Positions 27,759-35,967 of a stretch of DNA of 64,000 bases are shown piece by piece. Every line of letters starts with the position of its first letter. Position 1 is the stretch's first letter. The stretch comes from JBJFCE01 sp051888775 (GTDB lineage: Bacteria > Bacillota > Clostridia > Lachnospirales > Lachnospiraceae). The notes beneath the pieces are model-generated. The model ran no database searches. It was not told where the DNA came from and saw only the letters and a program-made list of their open reading frames with translations. Both the position numbers and the translations under genes were made by a program. The DNA lies in NCBI GenBank assembly GCA_051888775.1, contig JBJFCE010000050.1, positions 62,001 to 126,000 of the forward strand, written 5' to 3'.

Positions 27759-29189
27759 TTACTGTTCCTCCCGTGTATGCTCGTCTTCATTCTCCTCCAG
27801 CTGCTTTTTTAATGCCGTTGTCTGATTTGCATCTACGCCTTCCGTACTCTCAGGAACAAACAAAATCTTCAAGGTCAGAAGCATCAGCTTGATATCCAGC
27901 CATACCGTATAATTTTCAATATAAGTTAAATCAAGTTTTAACTTATCATATGGGGTCGTGTTATATTTACCATATACCTGAGCGTAACCTGCCAATCCTG
28001 CTTTGACCTTCATACGGAATACAAACTCCGGCATATCCTCTTTATACTGTGCAATAATCTCCGGTCGTTCCGGTCTTGGGCCAATAAAGGACATATCTCC
28101 CTTTAAAATATTAAACAACTGCGGCAGTTCATCCAGACGAACCTTACGGATAAACTTTCCGACCGGTGTAATACGGCTGTCATTCTTTGTTGCCAATCTG
28201 GCAACACCATCCTTCTCCGCATCCACACGCATACTGCGAAACTTCAGAATATGGAACTCCCGTTCCCCACGTGTACAGCGCACCTGCTTATATAATACCG
28301 GTCCGCCGTCATATACTTTGACCGCAATCGCTGTGATCAGCATAAATGGCGATGCCACGATCAGCAGAATCAAAGAACATACAATATCAATCATCCGCTT
28401 GATAAAACGCTGCTCTACCGTCAGCTCATATTCTCTGATCAGAAAAATCGGTGTATCAAATACGTTAAGCTGCTCGGAACTCTTCACAAGCACATCCGGA
28501 ATCTTAGGCATAAAATACATGCGGATTGATCTGGCATAACAATATTTCATCAGATGATTCCGTTCCTGTGAAGAAATATCCCATAATACAACTGCTCCGA
28601 ACTCTCCGGATGCTATTTTCTTGCAGACTGCCTCCATCCCCTCCCGAATATCAATTGTTTCTTTAATGCTGTATTTATCTTTTCTGGAATTAAATTTTGT
28701 TACAATATCTGTAATATCCCGGTCACCGTGTACCAGTAAAAGCTTTCTGGGCGGAAACAGCAGATGATACAGCTTATTGCACAAAAATACCCATATTGCC
28801 GCAACCAACAGCTGCGCCAGCGTCATCTGCAGCATAGGTGTAATGTCTACCAGCCAGTTTGCCATCAGTGAAATCTGAAAATACGAAATCACATTCACGA
28901 TCAAAACAGAGAATACCTGTGAAAAATACACATCCATTCCCTTCAGATAACCGACTTTCAGACCGCCGTACGTTCTGCTGAAAAAGAATATCAGTAAAAA
29001 ATAAACAAACAATACCAGAAGATGTCCCCTGAAATAGAATTTCAGACCTCCTGCTACCCGATTATGAAAACGTACAATTTCATAATACTTTCCAAACCAC
29101 GTATATGCATAAAGTGCAACCATAAAAAGCATTCCAACCAGGGACAGCCCCATGATCAGCAAGCGCTTTGCAGATTCATATTTTTTCAT
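27759..29189 (-). CDS. Undecaprenyl-phosphate sugar phosphotransferase (WcaJ-type)
   Basis: 476 residues: four N-terminal membrane helices, a CoA-binding-like middle domain, and a C-terminal bacterial sugar transferase domain (about 265-460) beginning KRMIDIVCSLILLIVASPF and containing KFRSMRVDAEKDG, LDELPQLFNILKGDMSFIGPRPERPE. The enzyme transfers a sugar-1-phosphate to undecaprenyl phosphate and so starts repeat-unit assembly. The domain order equals that of WcaJ/CpsE. It is the only initiating transferase visible in the window. Substrate sugar not determinable. Confidence 0.93.
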   Translation of the reverse strand: MKKYESAKRLLIMGLSLVGMLFMVALYAYTWFGKYYEIVRFHNRVAGGLKFYFRGHLLVLFVYFLLIFFFSRTYGGLKVGYLKGMDVYFSQVFSVLIVNVISYFQISLMANWLVDITPMLQMTLAQLLVAAIWVFLCNKLYHLLFPPRKLLLVHGDRDITDIVTKFNSRKDKYSIKETIDIREGMEAVCKKIASGEFGAVVLWDISSQERNHLMKYCYARSIRMYFMPKIPDVLVKSSEQLNVFDTPIFLIREYELTVEQRFIKRMIDIVCSLILLIVASPFMLITAIAVKVYDGGPVLYKQVRCTRGEREFHILKFRSMRVDAEKDGVARLATKNDSRITPVGKFIRKVRLDELPQLFNILKGDMSFIGPRPERPEIIAQYKEDMPEFVFRMKVKAGLAGYAQVYGKYNTTPYDKLKLDLTYIENYTVWLDIKLMLLTLKILFVPESTEGVDANQTTALKKQLEENEDEHTREEQ

Positions 29190-29256
29190 ACTTCTTCAAC
29201 ACGCCTTTCCTTCAGCCTGTATCGTCCTTTGTATCTCAAGACATTTTTGCATTCTT

Positions 29257-30006
29257 TCAAATTCTCCGAAGTGTTGCCCGCAATGCCCATAGGCAAAAAT
29301 ACCGGCAGCTTTGAAAAAATCCCAGATGCTCTACCTTTCGATAAAGATTCCAGATCCGCTTTATGGCTTCAGCCTTATTCGAAGACAGGGAATGAGCCGG
29401 GCGTCTGTAGATTGCCGTCACTTCGTCGAATCCGTATGCTGTATAGCCGTTCCGCAAAATCTGCCACCATGTCGCCGTATCCTCACTCTTGACATCCGGC
29501 ATCCGTATCAGATCCTTCGGAATTTTTTCCGTGTCAAACAAAACAGTGGTCGTAAAAATAACGGTTCTGGATAATGCTTTTTTATAATCCAAAGTTTCCG
29601 GTACATGCACGATTTTTCCCGTACCGTTTGCCTGCTCATCTCCAAACTCATAGGCAGTGAATACAAAACCGACATTCTTCTCCTGCATAAAACGCAGTTC
29701 CTTTTCCAGCTTGTCCACTTTCCAAACATCATCCGCGTCCAAATATGCCAGATATCTTCCTTTTGCATGCATAATGCCGGTATTACGCGCTTTTGCGGCA
29801 CCTTCATTTTGCGCCTTGCAGATCAGCCTGATACGCTCATCCGGATTGTCCGCAAGTTCTTCTTTGATCACCTGCACACTCAGATCCCCGGATGCGTCAT
29901 CCACCAGAATCAATTCCCAATCGGTATACGTCTGTCTGCGGACCATTTCGATCGTCTGTCTGATATAATCTCCGGCATTATATACCGGTACGATAATACT
30001 GATCAT
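29257..30006 (-). CDS. Family 2 glycosyltransferase
   Basis: 249 residues. ISIIVPVYNAGDYIRQTIEM, LVDDASGDLS and YLAYLDADDVWKVDKLEKEL are the standard GT2 features, with DADD as the metal-binding site. The C-terminal region after IYRRPAHSLSSNKAEAIKR matches teichoic/capsule GT2 proteins. ATG 30006 has an AAAGGA site; the start at 30057 adds a non-conserved tail. No membrane segment. Adds a sugar to the growing lipid-linked unit; donor unknown. Confidence 0.88.
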   Translation of the reverse strand: MISIIVPVYNAGDYIRQTIEMVRRQTYTDWELILVDDASGDLSVQVIKEELADNPDERIRLICKAQNEGAAKARNTGIMHAKGRYLAYLDADDVWKVDKLEKELRFMQEKNVGFVFTAYEFGDEQANGTGKIVHVPETLDYKKALSRTVIFTTTVLFDTEKIPKDLIRMPDVKSEDTATWWQILRNGYTAYGFDEVTAIYRRPAHSLSSNKAEAIKRIWNLYRKVEHLGFFQSCRYFCLWALRATLRRI

Positions 30007-30075
30007 CCTGTTTGTTCCTTTTTCCGGAAAGCTCCGGCTTGGCCGATAAGCTTCCATAGCATTTCTGTCCGATTC

Positions 30076-31005
30076 TCAGAGTTCTTCCTTTACCAGATAA
30101 ATCGGTCGTTTCTTAACTTCCATATAAGTCTTACTCAAATACTGTCCGACAATGCCGATACATAACAGCTGTACACCGCCCAGCAATGACATGATGCAGA
30201 CCATAGACGGCCAGCCGGAGGTCGGATCTCCAAATACCAGTGTCTTAACGATAATCACCACGATCAATACAGCCGCCAATATACAGAATATCACACCCAG
30301 CACAGATGCGATTGCAAGCGGGGCGGTGGAAAACGCCATAATTCCCTCTAAGGAATAGGCAAACAGCTTCCAAAAAGACCATTTTGTCTCTCCCTTTACT
30401 CTTTCCACATTCTCATATTCTAACCATTTTGTCTTATAGCCAACCCAGCCGAAGATTCCTTTTGTAAAACGATTATATTCCTGCAAGGACAAAATCGCAT
30501 CAACCACCTGTCTTGTCATCAGGCGGTAATCTCTTGCGCCATCCACGATCTCCGTCTTGCTGATCTTACGCATCAGTCGATAAAACAGCCTTGCAAAAAA
30601 CGAGCGGATCGGAGGTTCTCCCTTTCTGCTCACCCTTCTTGTCGCTACCGAATCATAGCCCTGCTCAATATAGGAATACATCTCCGGAAGGAGCTTGGGC
30701 GGATCCTGCAGATCAGCATCCATTAAAACAACGTAGTCACCCTTCGCCTTGCTGAGTCCTGCATAGATTCCGGCTTCTTTTCCGAAATTTCTCGAAAAAG
30801 AAACAAGATGCACTCTCTCATCCTTCTCATGAAGCTTGCGTACTTCCTCCACAGTCCGGTCCTTGGAACCGTCATCCACATAGATGATCTCCAGCTCAAT
30901 ATCCTTCCCGTGAAAAAAAGCTTCCTGTTTCATCAATTCTTCGTAAAAATACGGCACATTTTCTTCTTCGTTGTAGCAAGGTACAACTACGCTTAACAGT
31001 TTCAT
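30076..31005 (-). CDS. GT2 polyprenyl-phosphate glycosyltransferase, GtrB type
   Basis: 309 residues. VVPCYNEEENVPYFYEEL, VDDGSKDRT, MDADLQDPP and GARDYRLMTRQVVDAI are GtrB/DPM1-like; two membrane helices occupy about 228-290, followed by GQYLSKTYMEVKKRPIYLV. It loads a sugar (glucose in GtrB itself) onto undecaprenyl phosphate for use by a GtrII-like enzyme, of which one is encoded at 16995. Strong AAAGGAG site. It is preceded by a strong promoter and an unusual hairpin-rich leader (31047-31199). Confidence 0.92.
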   Translation of the reverse strand: MKLLSVVVPCYNEEENVPYFYEELMKQEAFFHGKDIELEIIYVDDGSKDRTVEEVRKLHEKDERVHLVSFSRNFGKEAGIYAGLSKAKGDYVVLMDADLQDPPKLLPEMYSYIEQGYDSVATRRVSRKGEPPIRSFFARLFYRLMRKISKTEIVDGARDYRLMTRQVVDAILSLQEYNRFTKGIFGWVGYKTKWLEYENVERVKGETKWSFWKLFAYSLEGIMAFSTAPLAIASVLGVIFCILAAVLIVVIIVKTLVFGDPTSGWPSMVCIMSLLGGVQLLCIGIVGQYLSKTYMEVKKRPIYLVKEEL

Positions 31006-31046
31006 AGCTTGCTCCTTTGGATAATGACTGTTGCTTTTGGAGGGTT

Positions 31047-31120
31047 GCCGGCAGAGCCGCTGACACGCTGGCGTGTCTTGCCGCTTGGCGCCGGCAGAGC
31101 CGCTGACACGCCAGCGTGTC
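31047..31120. repeat. GC-rich direct repeat pair, each with an internal hairpin
   Basis: Two 31-base copies, 31047-31077 and 31090-31120, differ at two adjacent positions in the hairpin loop. Each contains GACACGC/GCGTGTC arms. The second copy extends to a longer hairpin (31100-31125) with CCGCTGACACGC arms. They lie in the leader between the promoter near 31215 and the GtrB-type gene. Confidence 0.85.
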
Positions 31121-31136
31121 AGCGGTCGCTTCGCTC

Positions 31137-31199
31137 GTCAAATGCACGGAAAGACAGATGCTCATGCGAGCATGGCATCTGTCTTTCCGTGCACTTGAC
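31137..31199. repeat. Near-perfect 63-base palindrome in the leader
   Basis: The arms at 31137-31161 and 31175-31199 are 25 bases each with one mismatch; the loop itself pairs as CATGC/GCATG around two bases. It is transcribed from the promoter at 31215-31243 and would place a very stable hairpin at the start of the mRNA of the GtrB-type gene. No T-run follows it on the minus strand, so it is not an ordinary terminator. Confidence 0.85.
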
Positions 31200-31214
31200 T
31201 CTGCCTTTCCGAAC

Positions 31215-31243
31215 ATTATACCACAATCCCTTGGTGTCGTAAA
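31215..31243 (-). promoter_or_regulatory. Extended -10 promoter for the GtrB-type gene
   Basis: Minus strand: -35 TTTACG (31238-31243), 17-base spacer, TGG-TATAAT extended -10 (31215-31220). The eleven bases around the -10 (GTGGTATAATG) equal those in front of rffA. It gives a leader of about 200 bases before the start codon at 31005. The 31006-31319 gap holds only this promoter, the hairpin repeats and AT-rich sequence. Confidence 0.68.
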
Positions 31244-31319
31244 CTCGTACGTTAAAATAGGGGTAGATGTTCAAATATGCGGCGATAGCAGTCTTTAACC
31301 GTTTTTAACAGGATATTTC

Positions 31320-32132
31320 TTAACGTCTGATGTAAAGGTACAGCGAGTGTTCGGATGCAAACAGTTCCAATCCGTGATGGGTTAAAAAGGTATCCGTCAA
31401 CTCCTCACGGCATACAATCAGGTTACAACCGAGAGTAAGCGCAAGTTCCGCTGTTTCGGCGCTGTTTACCTCTGCCGACTCCATCTTCTGGCACAAAAGA
31501 ACCGCTTCCCCGGAATAGGTTTCGTGAAGATAATCCAAGGCTCCCGTCTGCCACAAATTGCGCCCGTACACCAACTGGATCTGACCGTCATATCTTCGGA
31601 TACTGTTCATAATCCCCTTCGGTGCCACCAAAAGAGGCTCAGCGCCTTCTGTGCGCAGTTGCCCGGCTGCCTCTCTGATCTGTTCGATCATCTCATCCTC
31701 TCGACCATATACAACTTCCTTTACCGGTTTCAGATCTTCACGGGCGCTAAACGGTACAATCGTTCCCGCAGTCAGGATCACAACCGCAAGCGCTGCCGTT
31801 ACCGCCATCCGATACCATGTTTTCTTATTTTCACATAACAGGGCAATCAGCTCTGTACCACAATAAGCAATCAAAGGCAAGACCGGAATCGCCAACGTCA
31901 CTTTCCACAGGGGGTATGTCTGTCCTGTCAGTTTTGCATAGGCATATACCGTAATCGGATTGCACATCAAAAATGCGATCACGCAAAACCCTGCCGCTAC
32001 CCGTCTTTCCCTATTTTGTTTTGTTCCTTTTATCAGACAGAACAACACTGCCAATAGTCCGAGAGAAGCATAGGCACCCCCTTGTTCTGCAATACGGAAA
32101 AAAGTCTGAATCTCATTCCATGCACTTTGCAT
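31320..32132 (-). CDS. Membrane protein of unknown function (pairs with the gene at 32113)
   Basis: 270 residues with about five membrane helices in the first 150 and a soluble C-terminal domain of about 120 residues (DYLHETYSGEAVLLCQKMESAEV and LGCNLIVCREELTDTF). It starts inside the last codons of the upstream membrane gene and has an AAAGGAGGG site there. Together the two look like the N- and C-terminal halves of a single large GT-C-like or DUF6077-type membrane protein, but both have usable start signals, so I keep them separate. Function not visible. Confidence 0.65.
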   Translation of the reverse strand: MQSAWNEIQTFFRIAEQGGAYASLGLLAVLFCLIKGTKQNRERRVAAGFCVIAFLMCNPITVYAYAKLTGQTYPLWKVTLAIPVLPLIAYCGTELIALLCENKKTWYRMAVTAALAVVILTAGTIVPFSAREDLKPVKEVVYGREDEMIEQIREAAGQLRTEGAEPLLVAPKGIMNSIRRYDGQIQLVYGRNLWQTGALDYLHETYSGEAVLLCQKMESAEVNSAETAELALTLGCNLIVCREELTDTFLTHHGLELFASEHSLYLYIRR

Positions 32133-33009
32133 GCTTAGATTCCCTCCTTTCCTTGTGTCTGCAAGCAGCCCTTCCCAGCCTGATCACACATACAAGTATA
32201 AACGGTGCCATACTCGCCCACAGAATCACATACGGATTCCATCCCTGATGAAGCAGCCGAAAGGCATAGGTATATGCCTGATAATCGCCAAACAGCAACA
32301 AAATACCATATAAAATCATTGCATATGCCGCCTTGTTCATCTTGTTTGCCTTTCCGAATACCTCACGGAGCAACAGATAAATCACCGCGTAATTCAACAA
32401 AAGCCCCCATACCGGAATCCATCTGCAGATCAGCAGATACGGATCCGCTCCGGTAACATCGCACAGCACTGCATATAGTCCCGGCATGAAATTCAGCTTT
32501 GCCTCCATATTCATACCCAGTTCCAACATTGCCCCTGTTCCCGGATGGTACCGGCAGACCGTTCCTGTTGTCAGAATCGTACAGACTTCCTCCACTGTCA
32601 TGTCATTTCCAAAGTAAGGCTCATACCATAGCATCACTCCCACATTCAACACAAAAAAAAGCACAACCGCTCCATACAAAAACCACTGCTCCCGATTCCG
32701 GCTGCTCAGCCATTTTCGTATGTATCCTTGTTCTCCCGACAGCCGACGCCTTCTTTTACAGCTTGCAAAGCATCCGCCAACGATCAGAATCAACGCATAC
32801 ACAACGGCTCCCCATTTCATGGCAGAAAAAGAAAGTGCCTTCCAAACCGTCACAAATTGTATTATAAACATACCGAAAAACAACACAACGGAACCGGCTG
32901 CCATTGTAACACAGCAGCCCGATTCCGCTTGATGAAGACTATATAATAAAAATCTGCCGCCAAGAAAGGAAACGACAGTCAATAACACGATTGCCGCAAT
33001 ACATGCCAT
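32113..33009 (-). CDS. Membrane protein of unknown function (first half of a coupled pair)
   Basis: 298 residues with about eight membrane helices. A long outer loop after helix four (LWYEPYFGNDMTVEEVCTIL) is acidic and ends near YHPGTGAMLELG, reminiscent of membrane glycosyltransferases. ATG 33009 has GGAG nine bases upstream; the TTG at 33024 sits on that site. The 20-base overlap with the next gene indicates coupled translation. A promoter (GTGACT, 17 bases, TATACT) lies just upstream at 33041-33069. Confidence 0.65.
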   Translation of the reverse strand: MACIAAIVLLTVVSFLGGRFLLYSLHQAESGCCVTMAAGSVVLFFGMFIIQFVTVWKALSFSAMKWGAVVYALILIVGGCFASCKRRRRLSGEQGYIRKWLSSRNREQWFLYGAVVLFFVLNVGVMLWYEPYFGNDMTVEEVCTILTTGTVCRYHPGTGAMLELGMNMEAKLNFMPGLYAVLCDVTGADPYLLICRWIPVWGLLLNYAVIYLLLREVFGKANKMNKAAYAMILYGILLLFGDYQAYTYAFRLLHQGWNPYVILWASMAPFILVCVIRLGRAACRHKERRESKHAKCME

Positions 33010-33040
33010 GCTCTTTTTCTCCAATCATTCCTTTCTTTTT

Positions 33041-33069
33041 AGTATAACTTGAATCCCACAAAAAGTCAC
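33041..33069 (-). promoter_or_regulatory. Sigma-A-type promoter before the membrane protein pair
   Basis: Minus strand: -35 GTGACT (33064-33069), 17-base spacer, -10 TATACT (33041-33046). It starts a transcript about 25 bases before the start codon and lies between that gene and the Spo0A-like gene, so the membrane pair can be read independently of the regulator. Confidence 0.65.
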
Positions 33070-33079
33070 TGAAAAGATT

Positions 33080-33487
33080 CTATGATTTCAACAACATCAT
33101 ATGCCTGTCTTCCCTGCAATCCAGCATAATCATGTCCGCAATACCCGCTATGTATTCACTATTGGTCGGACGCTGCTTTCCATCCATAAAACTATATCCG
33201 AACAATTCCCGGATCGTCTCCTCATTTCCCCGCTCCCACGAAACTTCAATCGCATTCCGAATAGCCCGTTCTACTTTCTGGTCCGTTGTTTTAAAGCGTT
33301 TTGCGACCTCAGGATACAATAACTTTGTTACACTGCTGACCAGTTCCATATCCTCCATGCACATCAAAATGGATTTTCTCAGATAACGAAACCCGTTCAA
33401 ATGTACGGGGATGCCCATTTCCAGCATGATATCCGTTACCCGCCGCTCCATTCCTAATTCCTGCTTGCCCATGATCCGATTTTCCAT
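33080..33487 (-). CDS. Stand-alone Spo0A-type DNA-binding domain protein
   Basis: 135 residues, no receiver domain. From residue 15 the whole protein matches the C-terminal effector domain of Spo0A: VTDIMLEMGIPVHLNGFRYL, LVSSVTKLLYPEVAKRFKTT, KVERAIRNAIEVSWERGN and GKQRPTNSEYIAGIAD. In Spo0A this helix-turn-helix region binds 0A boxes after phosphorylation of the receiver; without a receiver it would be constitutive or controlled by amount. It sits at the head of the 33-1 kb glycan gene block and is a plausible regulator of it. AAGGAG site at the start. A terminator for fcl lies upstream, so it has its own promoter within 33488-33640. Confidence 0.9.
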   Translation of the reverse strand: MENRIMGKQELGMERRVTDIMLEMGIPVHLNGFRYLRKSILMCMEDMELVSSVTKLLYPEVAKRFKTTDQKVERAIRNAIEVSWERGNEETIRELFGYSFMDGKQRPTNSEYIAGIADMIMLDCREDRHMMLLKS

Positions 33488-33647
33488 TTTTTATTCTCCT
33501 TCTGATTCATGTCTTGTCATATTATGTTATCTTTTGCACTTAGATGCACATATTCGCTCGATATATGACGAGACAGATTGTAGTTTATTTAAAAATACTA
33601 GCATAACGCCCTACAGAAGTAAATTTTCACTCATCGCAAAAACAGCC

Positions 33648-33684
33648 AAAAAAAGACCGGTATTCCGTTTCCGGATACCGGTCC
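33648..33684 (-). terminator. Intrinsic terminator of gmd-fcl
   Basis: Minus strand: stem GACCGGTAT/ATACCGGTC extended by CCG/CGG with a one-base bulge (33655-33684), followed directly by a run of seven T (33648-33654). It lies 24 bases after the fcl stop. Confidence 0.88.
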
Positions 33685-33707
33685 TTATTGGACTTCTTTC
33701 CCAATTC

Positions 33708-34649
33708 TTATAATCTTGCCTGTGATACATGCTCACGGAACCATTCATATGCCAGTCCGATGCCCTCCTCGAGTTCCACGCGATGCGTCCATCCAAGGCC
33801 ATGAAGTTTACTTACATCCGTCAGCTTTCTGGGTGTACCGTCCGGCATTTCCGCATTCCAGACAATCTCCCCTTCATAGCCGACAACTCTTTTTACCATT
33901 TCGGCAAGGGTGCGAATCGTCACTTCCTTACCGGTTCCGATATTGACATGCTGCTCGCCGCTGTAATTTTCAAGCAAAAATACGCAGGCATCCGCCATGT
34001 CATCCACATACAGGAATTCGCGAAGCGGCTTACCGCTCCCCCACAGCTCCACCGTAGGTGCTCCCGACACCTTTGCCTCATGAAATTTGCGGATCATGGC
34101 AGGCATGACATGGGAGCCGTTCAGGTCATAATTATCATACGGTCCGTAAAGATTGGTAGGCATACAGGAAATAAAATCATCTCCGTACTGGCGTTTATAG
34201 AATTTACACATCTCTAACCCCGCAATCTTAGCGATCGCATATGCTTCATTTGTCGTCTCCAGCGGACCGGTCAAAAGTGCATCCTCCGGGATCGGCTGCG
34301 GCGCCATTTTAGGATAGATACAGGTACTTCCGAGGAAGAGCAGCTTTTTTACCTTAAAATCATGGCAGCATTTGATTACATTGCACTGAATCTGCATATT
34401 CTCATAAGCAAATTCTGCCGGTGTCGTATTATTCGCATTAATACCGCCGACTTTAGCCGCTGCCAGCACAACAATATCCGGTCTTTCCTGCTCAAAGAAC
34501 GCTCTGACTGCCTGCTGGTCACACAGATCCAACTCCTTGTGTGTCCGTCCGATCACATTGGTATATCCCTTTGCCTGCAGGTTTCGGACAATAGCACTTC
34601 CTACCAGTCCTCTGTGACCTGCTACATAGATCTTATCCTTTTTGTCCAT
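33708..34649 (-). CDS. fcl: GDP-L-fucose synthase
   Basis: 313 residues. SDR-type epimerase/reductase that converts GDP-4-keto-6-deoxymannose to GDP-L-fucose. The NADP motif GHRGLVG is at 11-17; S108, C110, Y137 and K141 of the catalytic set are visible in FLGSTCIYP and AYAIAK. ATG 34649 has GGAGAG upstream; the frame to 34667 adds six unsupported residues. Downstream of gmd with a 74-base gap, completing the GDP-fucose pathway from GDP-mannose. Followed by an intrinsic terminator. Confidence 0.95.
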   Translation of the reverse strand: MDKKDKIYVAGHRGLVGSAIVRNLQAKGYTNVIGRTHKELDLCDQQAVRAFFEQERPDIVVLAAAKVGGINANNTTPAEFAYENMQIQCNVIKCCHDFKVKKLLFLGSTCIYPKMAPQPIPEDALLTGPLETTNEAYAIAKIAGLEMCKFYKRQYGDDFISCMPTNLYGPYDNYDLNGSHVMPAMIRKFHEAKVSGAPTVELWGSGKPLREFLYVDDMADACVFLLENYSGEQHVNIGTGKEVTIRTLAEMVKRVVGYEGEIVWNAEMPDGTPRKLTDVSKLHGLGWTHRVELEEGIGLAYEWFREHVSQARL

Positions 34650-34723
34650 AATTACTCTCCATTCCAAAGCATTTTATCATACAGCCTATCAGAAAACTTC
34701 CCGTTTTCTGTCCGTGATCCGGA

Positions 34724-35791
34724 TTATTGATGTGCTTCCCTGTATTGTGCACAATCCATTCCGGCAATCGCCTTCATGTCAGCATCCATCATCATCGCTA
34801 CCAGCTGTTTAAAGTCCACTTTCCGTTTCCAGCCAAGCTCCTTCTCTGCCTTCTCGCAATTTCCCCAGAGGAATTCCACTTCTGCCGGACGATAGAATTC
34901 CGGATTCACATCCACATACAACCTTCCGGTCTTTGCATCGTAGCCCTTCTCATTGATGCCTTCGCCTTCCCAGCGAATCTGAATTCCGAGATTGGCAAAT
35001 GCCTCCTCCACAAATTGGCGGACTGTATGCGTTTCATTGGTGGCAAGCACATAATCACCACAGCTGTCCTGCTGCAGCATCAGCCACATTCCTTCTACAT
35101 AATCTCCGGCAAAGCCCCAGTCACGCTTCGCATTCATGTTTCCGAGAGACAGCTTCTCCTGTTTTCCCGCCATAATATTGGCAAGTGCCAGTGTGATCTT
35201 CCTCGTCACGAAATTCTCCCCGCGGCGCGGAGATTCATGATTAAACAAAATACCGTTACAGGTAAACATATTATAGGACTCTCTGTAATTGACGGTGATC
35301 CAGTAAGAATATAATTTTGCCACTCCGTAAGGACTCTTTGGATAGAACGGTGTTTTCTCGCTCTGCGGTGCCGTTTCCGGAATTCCGCCGAACAGTTCGG
35401 AAGTTGATGCCTGATAATAGCGGCAGTTTCCGCCGTTGACACGAATCGCCTCCAATAGCTTTAATGTACTGGTTCCGGTCGCATCTGCCGTATACTCCGG
35501 CACTTCAAAAGATACCCCTACATGGGACTGCGCTGCCAGATTATATACCTCCGTCGGACGGATCTCGGAAATCAGCCTCATCAGGTTGCTGGAATCCGTT
35601 GTATCCGCAAAGTGTAAAAAGAACTTTACTCTGTAATACTGAGAATTGATCAGATGATCAATCCGCGCCGTGTTGGAGATACTGTGTCTCCGAATCAGAC
35701 CGTGCACCTCATATCCTTTTGCAAGCAAAAACTCTGCCAGATAAGAACCGTCCTGTCCGGTAATTCCCGTGATCAATGCTACATTACTCAT
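34724..35791 (-). CDS. gmd: GDP-mannose 4,6-dehydratase
   Basis: 355 residues. NADP-binding GITGQDGSYLAEFLLAKGY at 9-27; catalytic T130, E132, Y155 and K159 visible in STSELFG and PYGVAK; FNHESPRRGENFVTRK is the family signature. It makes GDP-4-keto-6-deoxy-D-mannose for Fcl. Strong AAAGGAG site. Transcribed from a TTGATA-17-TATACT promoter, divergent from an AraC regulator, which may control it. Confidence 0.96.
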   Translation of the reverse strand: MSNVALITGITGQDGSYLAEFLLAKGYEVHGLIRRHSISNTARIDHLINSQYYRVKFFLHFADTTDSSNLMRLISEIRPTEVYNLAAQSHVGVSFEVPEYTADATGTSTLKLLEAIRVNGGNCRYYQASTSELFGGIPETAPQSEKTPFYPKSPYGVAKLYSYWITVNYRESYNMFTCNGILFNHESPRRGENFVTRKITLALANIMAGKQEKLSLGNMNAKRDWGFAGDYVEGMWLMLQQDSCGDYVLATNETHTVRQFVEEAFANLGIQIRWEGEGINEKGYDAKTGRLYVDVNPEFYRPAEVEFLWGNCEKAEKELGWKRKVDFKQLVAMMMDADMKAIAGMDCAQYREAHQ

Positions 35792-35894
35792 ATGCTTTCT
35801 CCTTTACAAAACATCTCTTCCTGCCATTTAAAGGCATTGTAAAATTTTGTGTTTTTGCGTTTTCTTTTTTCGATCTTTTTCTATTCCAAAAGGG

Positions 35895-35923
35895 AGTATA
35901 CTATTGTATAATACTTGTATCAA
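35895..35923 (-). promoter_or_regulatory. gmd promoter overlapped by an imperfect palindrome
   Basis: Minus strand: -35 TTGATA (35918-35923), exactly 17 bases, -10 TATACT (35895-35900). The stretch 35895-35915 reads AGTATnnnnnnnnnnnATACT and covers the -10 and most of the spacer, a good position for a repressor or activator site. On the plus strand TATAAT at 35907-35912 may be the -10 of the AraC gene. Confidence 0.7.
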
Positions 35924-35967
35924 CTTGTTTTATTGCCATTAAATTGTAAAATTTTGCGGAGGTATCT

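Noticed and set aside
30896..31216. Open frame through the GC-rich leader before the GtrB-type gene
   Set aside because: It runs through hairpin repeats and into a shifted frame of the following gene; cysteine- and arginine-rich, so not a real protein.
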